Shown here piece by piece: positions 1-8,381 of a stretch of 64,000 nucleotides of DNA. This DNA comes from Cellulomonas chitinilytica. Its GTDB lineage: Bacteria > Actinomycetota > Actinomycetes > Actinomycetales > Cellulomonadaceae. The first letter of the stretch is position 1; every line of letters starts with the position of its first letter. The stretch lies in the NCBI RefSeq assembly GCF_016862675.1, contig NZ_BONK01000009.1, positions 172,513 through 236,512 on the forward strand. The letters are read 5' to 3'. The position numbers were made by a program, and so were the translations under genes. The notes below the pieces were generated by a model, which saw nothing but the letters and a program-made list of their open reading frames with translations, did not search any database and was not told the DNA's origin.

Positions 1-2
1 TC

Positions 3-677
3 GACCTCTGGGCGGCCCGCCTCCGGGTTCCTCGGACCACGTTCGACGCCCCTGGCACCACCTTCGTCGAACGCCCGGCTGACTTCCCCGCGGTCGTGGT
101 CGTGGAGCTCGGCGGAGCGGTCGTCGTCACCGGGCCGGGTCCCGCGCTCGCCGACCTCCGGCCGCTGCCCGACGGTGCGCTGCTCGACGGCTCCGCGCTG
201 CTGCGAGCCCTCGCCGCACGCTCCCCGCACCTCGTCGGTCGCGCCCGGCTCGCCTACGCCGACGCCTCCTCGTTCGTCGAGCCGCACCTCGCACCCGGCC
301 TGGCGGTCCGCCCCGCGCTCGGCCCCGACCTGGAGGACGTCCTCTCCCGCCTCACGCCCGAGGAGCGCGAGGAGTCCGGCCTCGACGACGCGACCGACGC
401 CCAGGTGCTCACGGACGCCACCGGCCGACCCGCGGCGGCGTGCGGGTACGAGGTCTGGGACGACGTGATGGCGCACGTCGGCGTCGCCGTCGCGGCCGAC
501 CGCCGAGGTCAGGGGCTCGCCACGACGGTGGCAGCAGCCGTCACCCGGCAGGCGACGACCGCCGGTCTGGTCGCCCAGTGGCGCGCCCGCCCCGAGAACG
601 TGGCTTCCGTCCGGGTCGCCGACCGACTGGGCTACGTCCGGCTCGGCACGCAGGTCGCGGTGAACCTGGGCGGCTGA
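3..677 (+). CDS. GNAT-family N-acetyltransferase, 5' end outside window
   Basis: The reading frame is open to the left edge of the window, and the residues before the first internal GTG (position 96) read as normal protein sequence (DLWAARLRV...). I therefore treat this as a 5'-truncated gene, not one starting at 96. The C-terminal half has the GNAT acetyl-CoA-binding pattern: a strand with HVGVAVAADRRGQGLAT (R/Q-x-x-G-x-G/A loop), then a helix and NVASVRVADRLGYVRLG, the usual end of the fold. The substrate cannot be read from the sequence. It converges on the toxin-like acetyltransferase gene ending at 724. Confidence is good for the family and low for the true start. Confidence 0.7.
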   Translation, partial: DLWAARLRVPRTTFDAPGTTFVERPADFPAVVVVELGGAVVVTGPGPALADLRPLPDGALLDGSALLRALAARSPHLVGRARLAYADASSFVEPHLAPGLAVRPALGPDLEDVLSRLTPEEREESGLDDATDAQVLTDATGRPAAACGYEVWDDVMAHVGVAVAADRRGQGLATTVAAAVTRQATTAGLVAQWRARPENVASVRVADRLGYVRLGTQVAVNLGG

Positions 678-694
678 CCGCTCGCCTCCGGGCA

Positions 695-713
695 GCCGCC
701 GTCCCGCGGCGGC
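695..713. terminator. Short GC hairpin between convergent genes
   Basis: A 7-bp perfect stem (gccgccg / cggcggc) with a 5-nt loop lies in the 46-nt gap between two convergent coding regions. There is no T-tract, as is common for actinobacterial hairpin terminators. A bidirectional terminator is likely but not proven. Confidence 0.4.
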
Positions 714-723
714 CGGCTCGTCG

Positions 724-1239
724 TCACGGCACCACCTCGCGGATGCTCTCATACACCGCCTTCATCGGGAGGAACAGGGTCTGCTCGTCGATGGGCGACG
801 CGGCGAACCCGTGCCGCCGGTAGAACGAGGCGGCAGCGTCGTCGATCGCGTGCACCAGGACGGCCCGGACACCGACGACGTCGGCCGCGACCGCGATCCG
901 TCTGATCGCGTCCTGCAGGAGGGACGCACCGAGGCCGGCTCCCTGGTGACGGTCGTCGACGGCGAGGCGGCCCAGGAGGATCACCGGGATCGGGTCGGGC
1001 ATGTTCCGACGGACCGGTCCGGGCGCGTCGGACAGCTCGACGGACGACGAGGCGAGGCTGTAGTAGCCGACGACCGGCCCGTCGACGCCGTCGAGCGTGA
1101 CGAACGTCCGAGACCCACCTGCGGCCTCGTTCTTCAGCGCCCGGTCGTGGAACCAGCCGTCGAGCGCTCCGACACCGCACCGGAACGCCGAGCGGTCGTG
1201 GTGCGCCAGCAGAGGAGCGGGTCGCGTGTACCTCGTCAC
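724..1239 (-). CDS. TacT-like GNAT toxin of a toxin-antitoxin pair
   Basis: This is a 171-residue GNAT acetyltransferase of the TacT/AtaT toxin type; family members acetylate the amino group of charged tRNAs and block translation. The sequence shows the family signature GRLAVDDRHQGAGLGASLL (acetyl-CoA loop), VVGYYSLASSSVEL (central strand) and SFYRRHGF near the end. I chose the GTG at 1239 because it overlaps the antitoxin stop codon as GTGA, which implies translational coupling. The upstream partner is a DUF1778-like antitoxin. The gene order antitoxin-toxin and the protein sizes match the known TacA-TacT architecture. Which aminoacyl-tRNA it would attack is not visible. Confidence 0.85.
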   Translation of the reverse strand: MTRYTRPAPLLAHHDRSAFRCGVGALDGWFHDRALKNEAAGGSRTFVTLDGVDGPVVGYYSLASSSVELSDAPGPVRRNMPDPIPVILLGRLAVDDRHQGAGLGASLLQDAIRRIAVAADVVGVRAVLVHAIDDAAASFYRRHGFAASPIDEQTLFLPMKAVYESIREVVP

Positions 1240-1511
1240 TCGTCGAACACGGACTTGTGCTGCAGCAGCTCCACGAGGGCGGGGACCGGCCGCGCCGGAG
1301 CGTCGAGCGCGGCCACGAACTGCTCCCATGCCGCCTCGCCGACCGCGAACGTCCGACGGTCCGACAGGACCTCCTCGGCGCGTTCGGTGAGCACCTGGAC
1401 GCTGAAATCGGTCGTGTTCCGGCCGAGGACCTCGGCGGCACGGTCGATCGTGCGCTTCTGGTGCCTGGTGACGCGCAGCGCGATCCGCTCGTCCTTCGGT
1501 GCCGCTCGCAT
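1236..1511 (-). CDS. DUF1778 (TacA-like) ribbon-helix-helix antitoxin
   Basis: A 91-residue protein. The N-terminal half, DERIALRVTRHQKRTIDRAAEV followed by NTTDFSVQVLTERA, is the DUF1778 ribbon-helix-helix DNA-binding region. The C-terminal part (WEQFVAALDAPARPVPALVELL) resembles the toxin-neutralising segment that ends in a short helix in TacA proteins. I start at the ATG at 1511 because the ten residues before it do not belong to the family. It overlaps the downstream toxin by 4 nt. TacA-type antitoxins normally repress their own promoter, which would lie in the 61 bp upstream of 1511. Confidence 0.85.
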   Translation of the reverse strand: MRAAPKDERIALRVTRHQKRTIDRAAEVLGRNTTDFSVQVLTERAEEVLSDRRTFAVGEAAWEQFVAALDAPARPVPALVELLQHKSVFDE

Positions 1512-1572
1512 GGGATCAGACTGTACGCCTGAGAGGCACACGAGGTCGAGGGGGCGCCCTCCGCTCCGGGAG

Positions 1573-3108
1573 TCACCGTGCCCGCGTCCGTCGGGCGAAC
1601 GTCTCGAGGCTCAGCGCGTCCACCATCAGCCCCGCGTCCTGCCGCACCCACCGCGCCCCGGTGGCCCGCCGCTCGTCGGGCTTCGCGTACCGGTAGCGGT
1701 AGAGCCGCGCCCGCACCCACCGGGGCCGCTCGCCGCCGAACGGGTCGGACGCGAGCAGCCGCAGCGTCGGCGGGTCGGCCTCCAGGAGCCGCAGCAGGAA
1801 CGGCAGGAACCAGCGCATCTGGATCGACGAGCCGAGCGCGAGGAACCACATCAGCCAGTCCAGGCGCAGGTGGTACGGCGCGAACTGCCGGGGCAGGCGG
1901 AGCACGTCGCCGGGCTTCCCGCGGAACCCGTACTCCTCCCACGCCGCGTCCAGGCTCGGCTCGGGGTCGAGGGTGCCCTCGACGACCACCTCGGTCCGCC
2001 TGCGCCCGATGGTGCCGAAGGCCCCGTACGCGTTGACGAGGTGCCACACGTTGAACGACGCGTTCATGAGCTGGTGCCGCGAGAAGAGGTTGCGCAGCGG
2101 CCACCAGCTCAGCACCACGCACAGCGCGGACACGGCGAGCACGACGGCGACGAACCACCCGGGCGAGGCGCCGGCCGGCCCGCCGGCGTGGACGCCGAGG
2201 ACCGTCGACCACACCCGGTCGTCGACCGCGGAGAACGCGAGCACGATCGTCAGCCAGTTCAGCCAGGCGAAGTTCCCCGACAGGACGAGCCAGAGCTGGG
2301 TGGCGATCATCAGCCCCGCCGCGACGGCCTGGACGGGCCCGGGGACCAGCAGGAACAGCGGGACGACGAGCTGCACCACGTGGTTCGACGCGACCTCGAC
2401 CCGGTGCATCGGCCGCGGCAGCAGGTGGAAGAGGCGGCTCAGCGGGCCGGGCATCGGCTGCGTCTCGTGGTGGTAGTAGAGGGCCGTGAGGTCCCGCCAC
2501 GCCGGGTCCCCGCGCCACTTGATGAGGCCCGCCCCGAGCTCGACGCGCAGCACCAGCCACCACAGCAGCACGAGCACGGTGACCGGCGGCGCGACGTCGT
2601 CGGACCCGAGGAACGCCGCGAGGAACCCGGCCTCGAGCAGCAGCGACTCCCACCCGAACCCGTAGAACGTCTGCCCGACGTTCACCACCGACAGGTACAG
2701 CCCCCACAGCAGCAGGAACGCGGCCATCGGCACCCACGGCGCCGCCCGCTGCGGCAGCCCCGCGACGAGCGCGAGCCCGACGACGACCCCCACCCACCCG
2801 ACGGCCACGACCAGCCCGTCGGAGTACCGCCACTGGAACAGGCTCGGCGCCCGCCGCCACGGCACGCGCGCGACGAACGCCGGCACCGGAAGCAGCCCGT
2901 GGGACCCGAGCAGCGGCCGGAACTGCCGCAGGACGACGACGAACCCGACGACGAACACGGCCGCGACCCCGCGCTGCACCACGGCACGCGCCACCGTGTA
3001 CCGCTCGGCGTCGAACCACTCCACCGCGACCACCACCTGCACCCCGACCCGACCAGCGTCCCGGACCCCCCGCCGCCCCGCGAGCCCACCCGTGCCGCCC
3101 CACCCCAC
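1573..3108 (-). CDS. Lipase maturation factor family membrane protein
   Basis: About 511 residues with many hydrophobic segments. The conserved region of lipase maturation factor (LMF1/2-like) proteins is recognisable: GFGWESLLLEAGFLAAFLG, then KWRGDPAWRDLTALYYHHETQPMP, and further on GNFAWLNWLTIVLAFS. In animals the family helps lipases fold in the ER; the bacterial members are integral membrane proteins with no settled role. The GTG start at 3108 is uncertain: the first 20 residues are Gly/Arg-rich and unlike the family, so an internal GTG nearer to EWFDAERYTVARAV may be real. It stands alone, divergent from the ABC exporter genes. Confidence 0.75.
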   Translation of the reverse strand: MGWGGTGGLAGRRGVRDAGRVGVQVVVAVEWFDAERYTVARAVVQRGVAAVFVVGFVVVLRQFRPLLGSHGLLPVPAFVARVPWRRAPSLFQWRYSDGLVVAVGWVGVVVGLALVAGLPQRAAPWVPMAAFLLLWGLYLSVVNVGQTFYGFGWESLLLEAGFLAAFLGSDDVAPPVTVLVLLWWLVLRVELGAGLIKWRGDPAWRDLTALYYHHETQPMPGPLSRLFHLLPRPMHRVEVASNHVVQLVVPLFLLVPGPVQAVAAGLMIATQLWLVLSGNFAWLNWLTIVLAFSAVDDRVWSTVLGVHAGGPAGASPGWFVAVVLAVSALCVVLSWWPLRNLFSRHQLMNASFNVWHLVNAYGAFGTIGRRRTEVVVEGTLDPEPSLDAAWEEYGFRGKPGDVLRLPRQFAPYHLRLDWLMWFLALGSSIQMRWFLPFLLRLLEADPPTLRLLASDPFGGERPRWVRARLYRYRYAKPDERRATGARWVRQDAGLMVDALSLETFARRTRAR

Positions 3109-3240
3109 CGCCGCCCGCCAGACACCCGCCCGCCCGGCCCGTCACGTGGCGGCGCAGGTGGGGAAACTCCCTGTCGGAGCCGGCGTCTTTACCGGTAACG
3201 TCTCGCGCGGCCGGACGGGACGAACCAGACAGGAGACATC

Positions 3241-5160
3241 GTGACGGGAACCGCGAGCGTCGCGGACATGGACCAGCTCGGTGCGGACGTCGCCCGGCCC
3301 ACGCTGCGCGGCCTGGGCGCTCGCTGGCGGCAGCGCCGCACGGCCGCCGCCCAGCTGCGCCACCTGACGACGTACGCGGGCCGGCCGCTCGTCGCGCTCA
3401 CGACGACGGTGCACCTGCTCGCCGGCGCCGCCCCGGTCGTGTTCATGATCGGGACGGGCGCCGCGCTGCAGCACCTCGACGACGGCGGCGCGATGCCGTG
3501 GCTGGCCCTCGCGATCGGCGCGTTCCTCGGCCAGCAGCTCCTCGCGCCCGTCCAGCTCGTGCTGTCCAAGGCGGTCGCCCGCCGGGTGGACGCGGCGTGC
3601 CTGACGCGGTTCACGGCGTTCGCGCTGCAGCGGGCCGAGCTCGCGACGCTCGAGCGGCCGGAGGTCGCCGACCGGCTGGCGCAGGCGGACGAGGCGTTCG
3701 AGCAGTGGACGCTGACCCCGGGCGCAGCGGTCGAGGGCGGTCTCGCGCTCGTCGCCCGCTACACGCAGCTCGTCGGCGCGGTCGTCGTCCTCGGCGTCGT
3801 CGCAGGTCCGTGGGTGGCGCTCGCGGGGGCCGTCGTCGCGCTGGTCGCCCGGGCCGGGCAGACGGAGGCGTTCTTCCGCTGGGGCCAGCTCATCCGCGGG
3901 TTCCAGCCGCTGCGCCGGCGCGCGACGTACGTCCGCGAGCTCGCGACGAGCACCCGCGCCGCGAAGGAGATCCGCACCCTGGGCCTGGTCGACTGGCTCG
4001 ACGAGCGGTACGCGGCGGAGAACCGGGCGGTGCTCGACCCGCTGTGGCGGTGGCGGCGGCGCGTGTACGGCGTCCCGTTCCTCACGTACGCGGCGGTCGC
4101 GCTGGCCGGGTCGGTCGCCGGGCTCGTCGCGATGGCGCGGTCCGCGGAGGCCGGGCAGGTCGGGGCCGCAGCGGTCGCGGTGCAGGGCCTCGTGCTGTGC
4201 GCGCGGTTCGGCGTGATGTTCCCCGAGTCCGACGTGAAGCTCGTCTACGGCCGCAGCGCGTGGGAGGCCCTGCTGGAGTTCGAGGCGCAGGCGCAGCACG
4301 ACGCAGGCCCGCAGGCGGCGCCGACTGAGGGCAGGATCACGCCCGCGCAGGCGATCACCGCACGTGAGGTCCGGTTCGGCTACCGACCCGACCGTCCCGT
4401 GCTCGACGGGCTCGACCTGGACCTCCCGGTCGGCACGTCGACGGCGCTCGTCGGGGTCAACGGCGCGGGCAAGACGACGCTCGTCAAGCTCCTCACCGGC
4501 CTGTACCGGCCGGACGGCGGGACGGTCGCTGTGGACGGCGTCGACCTGCGCGACCTCGACGCGCACGCCTGGCAGCGGGCGTTCGCCATCACGTTCCAGG
4601 ACTACCTGCGCTACGAGATGCCGTTGCGGGAGAACGTCGCGATGGGCGCGATCGAGCACCGGGACGACGACGACGGCATCGCGGCGGAGGTCCGCCGGGT
4701 CGGTCTCGGCGACCTGCTCGACGGGCTGCCGCTGGGCCTGGACACGCCGCTGACCCGGGCGCTGCCCGGCGGCCGGGACCTCTCCGGCGGCCAGTGGCAG
4801 CGGCTCGCGCTGGCCCGGTCGCTGTTCGCCGTCCGGCACGGGGCGTCGGTGCTGGTCCTCGACGAACCGACCGCGCAGCTCGACGCCCGCGGCGAGGCCG
4901 AGTTCTACGACCAGTTCCTCGACCTGACCCGCGGGGTCACGAGCCTCGTCATCTCGCACCGGTTCTCCTCCGTGCGTCGGGCCGACCGGATCGTCGTGCT
5001 GGACGGCGGCCGGGTCACCGAGTCGGGCAGCCACGACGAGCTCGTCGACCTCGGCGGCACGTACGCGCGGATGTTCGAGGTGCAGGCGAGGCGCTTCGGC
5101 GGGACGGACGGCAGCAGCACAGGCGCGGGCGACGACGAGATGCGGACGGTGCAGGCATGA
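3241..5160 (+). CDS. ABC exporter half-transporter, fused permease-ATPase (first of two)
   Basis: A 639-residue protein with an N-terminal transmembrane domain (about residues 45-340) and a C-terminal nucleotide-binding domain. The ATPase has Walker A GVNGAGKTT, signature LSGGQWQRLALARS, Walker B VLVLDEPTAQLDA and the H-loop ISHRFSS. It starts with GTG behind a GGAGA Shine-Dalgarno sequence. Its stop codon overlaps the start of a second protein of the same design (ATGA), so the two probably form a heterodimeric exporter. The substrate is unknown; nothing nearby looks like a biosynthetic gene. A possible promoter lies in the 132-bp gap with the divergent LMF-like gene. Confidence 0.88.
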   Translation: MTGTASVADMDQLGADVARPTLRGLGARWRQRRTAAAQLRHLTTYAGRPLVALTTTVHLLAGAAPVVFMIGTGAALQHLDDGGAMPWLALAIGAFLGQQLLAPVQLVLSKAVARRVDAACLTRFTAFALQRAELATLERPEVADRLAQADEAFEQWTLTPGAAVEGGLALVARYTQLVGAVVVLGVVAGPWVALAGAVVALVARAGQTEAFFRWGQLIRGFQPLRRRATYVRELATSTRAAKEIRTLGLVDWLDERYAAENRAVLDPLWRWRRRVYGVPFLTYAAVALAGSVAGLVAMARSAEAGQVGAAAVAVQGLVLCARFGVMFPESDVKLVYGRSAWEALLEFEAQAQHDAGPQAAPTEGRITPAQAITAREVRFGYRPDRPVLDGLDLDLPVGTSTALVGVNGAGKTTLVKLLTGLYRPDGGTVAVDGVDLRDLDAHAWQRAFAITFQDYLRYEMPLRENVAMGAIEHRDDDDGIAAEVRRVGLGDLLDGLPLGLDTPLTRALPGGRDLSGGQWQRLALARSLFAVRHGASVLVLDEPTAQLDARGEAEFYDQFLDLTRGVTSLVISHRFSSVRRADRIVVLDGGRVTESGSHDELVDLGGTYARMFEVQARRFGGTDGSSTGAGDDEMRTVQA

Positions 5161-6938
5161 GGGACGTGGTGTTCTGCCTCGGGCGGCTCTTCGCGATCGG
5201 GTGGCGGCTGGACCGGCGACGGCTGCTCGTCGGCGGTGGCCTGCTGCTCCTCGGCTCGGTCGCGACCCCGCTGGTCGCCGTCGGCGCGGGCCGGCTCGTC
5301 GACGCGGTCACGGCGGGGGCCGTCGGAGACGCGACGACGTGGGCGGTCGTCGTCGCCGTCGCGCTGACGGGCGAGCTCATGCTCGGCCACTTCGCGCACC
5401 TGTCGTACTTCGAGCTCGCGGAGCTCACCGAGGAGCGGTTCAACCGCGACCTGCTGCGGCTGGTGAACGGCCCGGAGGAGCTCGCGCACTCGGACGACCC
5501 GGCGTTCGCGGACCGTGTCGACCTGCTCCGCCAGGACGTCATGCAGCTGCGCTCGACCGTGCAGTTCGGCCTCCAGCTCGGCGCGCTCGTCGTCCAGGTG
5601 CTGCTCACCGCGGTGGTGCTGGGCGCGGTGTCGCCGTGGCTGCTCGCGCTCCCGTTCGCCGCCGTCGTGCCCGTCGTCCTCGGCCGTCGCGCGGAGGCGG
5701 GCCTGCAGGCCGTCCGCGAGGCGCAGTCGCCCACCACCCGCGGGATCCGGTACCTGCGTCGGCTGGCCGCGAGCCCCGCGTCCCAGAAGGAGGTGCGGCT
5801 CGCGGGCGGCGCGGGCTTCCTGCTCGACCGGCAGGCCGCGCTGCTCGACGCGTACGGCACGGCGATGGCGGCGGCCGACCGCCGGCACGCCCTCCTGCGG
5901 GCCGCGGGCCAGCTCGTGTTCGGGCTCGGCTACGTCGCCGCCGTGCTGTGGGTGTACGAGCTCGCGCGAACCGGCCGGGCCAGCGCGGGCGCGGTCGTCC
6001 TCACGGTCACGCTCGCGACGCAGCTCGGGTCGCAGATGTCGTCGGGCGTCGAGCTGCTCGGCTCGGTGCACCGCGCGGCCGCCGGCCTGCGCAGGTTCGT
6101 CACGTTCGACGACGAGGTCACGCGCGCCGCCGGCCCGGCGCGCACCGGCGAGGTCCCGGCGACGACGGGCGACGGCCTGCGTCTGGAAGGCGTCACGTTC
6201 CGGTACCCCGGGGCGGACGGCGACACGCTGCACGAGGTCGACCTGCACCTGCCCGCCGGCACGTCGGTCGCGCTCGTCGGCGAGAACGGCGCCGGCAAGA
6301 GCACCCTTCTCAAGCTGCTCACCGGCCTGTACCGGCCGACGGGCGGCCGCATCCTCGTCGAGGGCGTCGACCTGCGGGACGTCGCACCGGCCGCGTGGCG
6401 CTCCCGGACCGCGGCGCTGTTCCAGGACTTCGCGCGCGTCGAGCTCTCCCTGCAGCACAGCGTGGGGATCGGGCGGCTGACCGACGTCGACGAGCCCGGC
6501 GCGGTCACGGCCGCGGTCGCGCGCGCCGGGGCGACCGCGACGGTGGAGCGCGTCGGCCTGGACGGGGTGCTCGGCCTCGGGTACGCGGACGGCGAGGACC
6601 TGTCCGGGGGCCAGTGGCAGTCGGTCGGCTTCGCCCGGACCCTCATGCGCACGGACCCGTTGCTGCTCACGCTCGACGAGCCCGCGGCGGCCCTCGACGC
6701 CCTCGCCGAGCAGCGCCTGGTCGACGCGTACCAGGCGACGGCCGCCGAGGTCGCGGCGACGGTCGGCGGGGTGACGATCTTCGTCACGCACCGCATGTCG
6801 ACCGTGCGGCTGGCCGACCGGATCGTCGTCCTGGACGGCGGCCGGGTCGTGGAGCAGGGCGCGCACGCCGACCTGCTGGCCGCGGGCGGCCGCTACTCGG
6901 CCCTCTGGACCCTCCAGGCAAGGGCCTACGCCGACTGA
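5157..6938 (+). CDS. ABC exporter half-transporter, fused permease-ATPase (second of two)
   Basis: A 593-residue partner of the preceding gene, starting at the ATG that overlaps its stop codon. The order is the same: membrane domain (about 1-330), then ATPase with Walker A GENGAGKST, signature LSGGQWQSVGFARTL, Walker B LLLTLDEPAAALDA and H-loop THRMSTV. Both proteins keep complete Walker A, signature and catalytic Glu motifs, so neither site looks degenerate, unlike many heterodimeric exporters. Co-translation with the first half is implied by the overlap. Confidence 0.88.
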   Translation: MRDVVFCLGRLFAIGWRLDRRRLLVGGGLLLLGSVATPLVAVGAGRLVDAVTAGAVGDATTWAVVVAVALTGELMLGHFAHLSYFELAELTEERFNRDLLRLVNGPEELAHSDDPAFADRVDLLRQDVMQLRSTVQFGLQLGALVVQVLLTAVVLGAVSPWLLALPFAAVVPVVLGRRAEAGLQAVREAQSPTTRGIRYLRRLAASPASQKEVRLAGGAGFLLDRQAALLDAYGTAMAAADRRHALLRAAGQLVFGLGYVAAVLWVYELARTGRASAGAVVLTVTLATQLGSQMSSGVELLGSVHRAAAGLRRFVTFDDEVTRAAGPARTGEVPATTGDGLRLEGVTFRYPGADGDTLHEVDLHLPAGTSVALVGENGAGKSTLLKLLTGLYRPTGGRILVEGVDLRDVAPAAWRSRTAALFQDFARVELSLQHSVGIGRLTDVDEPGAVTAAVARAGATATVERVGLDGVLGLGYADGEDLSGGQWQSVGFARTLMRTDPLLLTLDEPAAALDALAEQRLVDAYQATAAEVAATVGGVTIFVTHRMSTVRLADRIVVLDGGRVVEQGAHADLLAAGGRYSALWTLQARAYAD

Positions 6939-6960
6939 CACGGCCACCCGCCGGCCCCAA

Positions 6961-6996
6961 CCCCGCCAGCCCCGCCAGCCCCGCCAGCCCCGCCGA
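6961..6996. repeat. Four tandem 9-bp repeats
   Basis: Three exact copies of ccccgccag, plus a fourth differing in the last base, directly follow one another between the exporter gene and the GntR-type regulator. They do not fall in a gene. No function is evident; slippage-prone spacer DNA is the simplest reading. Confidence 0.8.
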
Positions 6997-7021
6997 GACG
7001 ATCCCTCTTGTCCCGATCGCT

Positions 7022-7061
7022 GGTTCTGTGGTTCATTAGTCGAGTAATGAACCACAGAACC
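7022..7061. promoter_or_regulatory. Perfect 17-bp inverted repeat, likely operator of the YtrA-type regulator
   Basis: Two arms of 17 bp (ggttctgtggttcatta and its exact reverse complement) flank a 6-nt spacer, gtcgag. The site is strikingly AT-rich for this genome and ends 22 bp before the ATG of a GntR/YtrA-family repressor. YtrA-type regulators are known to bind long perfect palindromes over their own promoters, and the AT-rich core probably holds the -10 region. Autoregulation of the regulator-ABC-permease operon is a strong inference. Confidence 0.85.
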
Positions 7062-7083
7062 TCACGACGGCAGGAGGCGGCAG

Positions 7084-7473
7084 ATGTTCGACGGCCGTGA
7101 GCCCCTGTACGTCCAGATCGCCGACCAGATCCGCGACGACGTCCTCAGCGGCGCCCTCCAGGCCGAGGAGCAGGTCATGTCCACCACGCAGTACGCGACG
7201 ACCTTCCGCATCAACCCGGCCACCGCCGCCAAGGCGTTCGCCGAGCTCGTCGACGAGGGCGTCCTCTACAAGCGCCGCGGCGTCGGCATGTTCGTCGCCC
7301 CCGGGGCTCGCGAGACGCTGCGCGCCGAGCGCCGCGAGTCGTTCTTCACCGACGTGGTCGACCCGGTGCTCGCGCAGGCCCGCGTGCTCGGCATCGACGT
7401 CGACGAGATCGTCGCCCGCCTGCGCGAGCACGCCGCCCACGACCACCCGACCCCCCAGGCAGGCACCCGATGA
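7084..7473 (+). CDS. GntR-family transcriptional regulator, YtrA subfamily
   Basis: A 129-residue protein with the N-terminal GntR winged helix (PLYVQIADQIRDDVLSGAL; TTFRINPATAAKAFAELVDEGVLYKRRGVGMFV) and only a short alpha-helical tail (about residues 80-120). This is the hallmark of the YtrA subfamily, whose members control ABC transporter operons often induced by cell-envelope-active compounds. A GGAGG sequence lies 9 nt before the ATG. It overlaps the downstream ATPase gene by 4 nt (ATGA), so the operon runs regulator, ATPase, permease. The palindrome just upstream is its likely binding site. Confidence 0.9.
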   Translation: MFDGREPLYVQIADQIRDDVLSGALQAEEQVMSTTQYATTFRINPATAAKAFAELVDEGVLYKRRGVGMFVAPGARETLRAERRESFFTDVVDPVLAQARVLGIDVDEIVARLREHAAHDHPTPQAGTR

Positions 7474-8381
7474 CAGGCTTCGGCGTCCAGGTCCGCGACC
7501 TCACGGTCCGCTACGGCCCCACGACCGCGCTCGACCAGGTCTCCTTCGAGATCCGCCCCGGCGTCATCACCGGGCTGCTCGGCCGCAACGGCTCCGGCAA
7601 GACGACGTTCCTGTCGGTCGCCGCCGCGTTCCGCCGAGGCACGTCCGGCGCCGTGCTCGTCGACGGCGAGGACCCGTGGGAGAACGCGCGCGTCATGGGC
7701 GGCACGTGCCTGGTCCGGGAGAGCGGCGACGTCGTCGCCGACGAGCCGATCACGGAGAACCTGCGCTTCCTCGCCGAGCGCCGGCCGACCTTCGACCGGG
7801 CGACCGCCGAGTCGCTGCTCGACCGGTTGGAGATCGACCCGTCCAAGCGCCCCGACAAGCTGAGCCGGGGCCAGCGGTCGGCGTTCGGCGTCGTCGTCGG
7901 CGTCGCCACCCGCGCTCCGCTCACGCTGCTCGACGAGGTCCACCTCGGCATGGACGCCCCCGCCCGGTACGCGTTCTACGACGCGCTGCTCGCCGACTGG
8001 ATGGCGCACCCCCGCACGATCGTCGTGTCGAGTCACCTGATCGACGAGGTGGAACGGCTCCTCGAGGACGTCGTGATCCTCGACCACGGCCGTGTCCTCG
8101 CCGCCGACGACGCGGCCACGCTCCGCGAGCAGGGCCTCACGGTCACCGGTCCGGCCGACGAGGTCGACGCGTTCGTCACGAGCCGCCGGGTCGTCGCCCG
8201 GCAGACCCTCGGCCGGACGGCGCAGGCCACCGTCATCGGCACTGCCCCCGATGACGAGGCCCGTGCGCGGGCCGCCGGGCTGGAGCTCGGTGCCGTCGGG
8301 CTGCAGGACCTGTTCGTCCACCTCACCGACCACGCGGGCGACCGCGCCGCCGCGCCCCTCACCCCGCAGGAGTCCCGATGA
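7470..8381 (+). CDS. ABC transporter ATP-binding protein of the YtrA-type operon
   Basis: A 303-residue soluble ATPase subunit. It shows Walker A GLLGRNGSGKTT, signature LSRGQRSAFG (the first glycine of LSGGQ is replaced by Arg), Walker B PLTLLDEVHLGMD and H-loop VVSSHLIDE. The D-loop region and the Q-loop (CLVRESGDVV, where Gln is expected) also deviate. Residues 220-303 form a C-terminal extension of the kind seen in ATPases of the YtrB group. It overlaps both neighbours by 4 nt. It would energise the membrane protein encoded next, with export or lipid-related transport most likely. Confidence 0.85.
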   Translation: MTGFGVQVRDLTVRYGPTTALDQVSFEIRPGVITGLLGRNGSGKTTFLSVAAAFRRGTSGAVLVDGEDPWENARVMGGTCLVRESGDVVADEPITENLRFLAERRPTFDRATAESLLDRLEIDPSKRPDKLSRGQRSAFGVVVGVATRAPLTLLDEVHLGMDAPARYAFYDALLADWMAHPRTIVVSSHLIDEVERLLEDVVILDHGRVLAADDAATLREQGLTVTGPADEVDAFVTSRRVVARQTLGRTAQATVIGTAPDDEARARAAGLELGAVGLQDLFVHLTDHAGDRAAAPLTPQESR

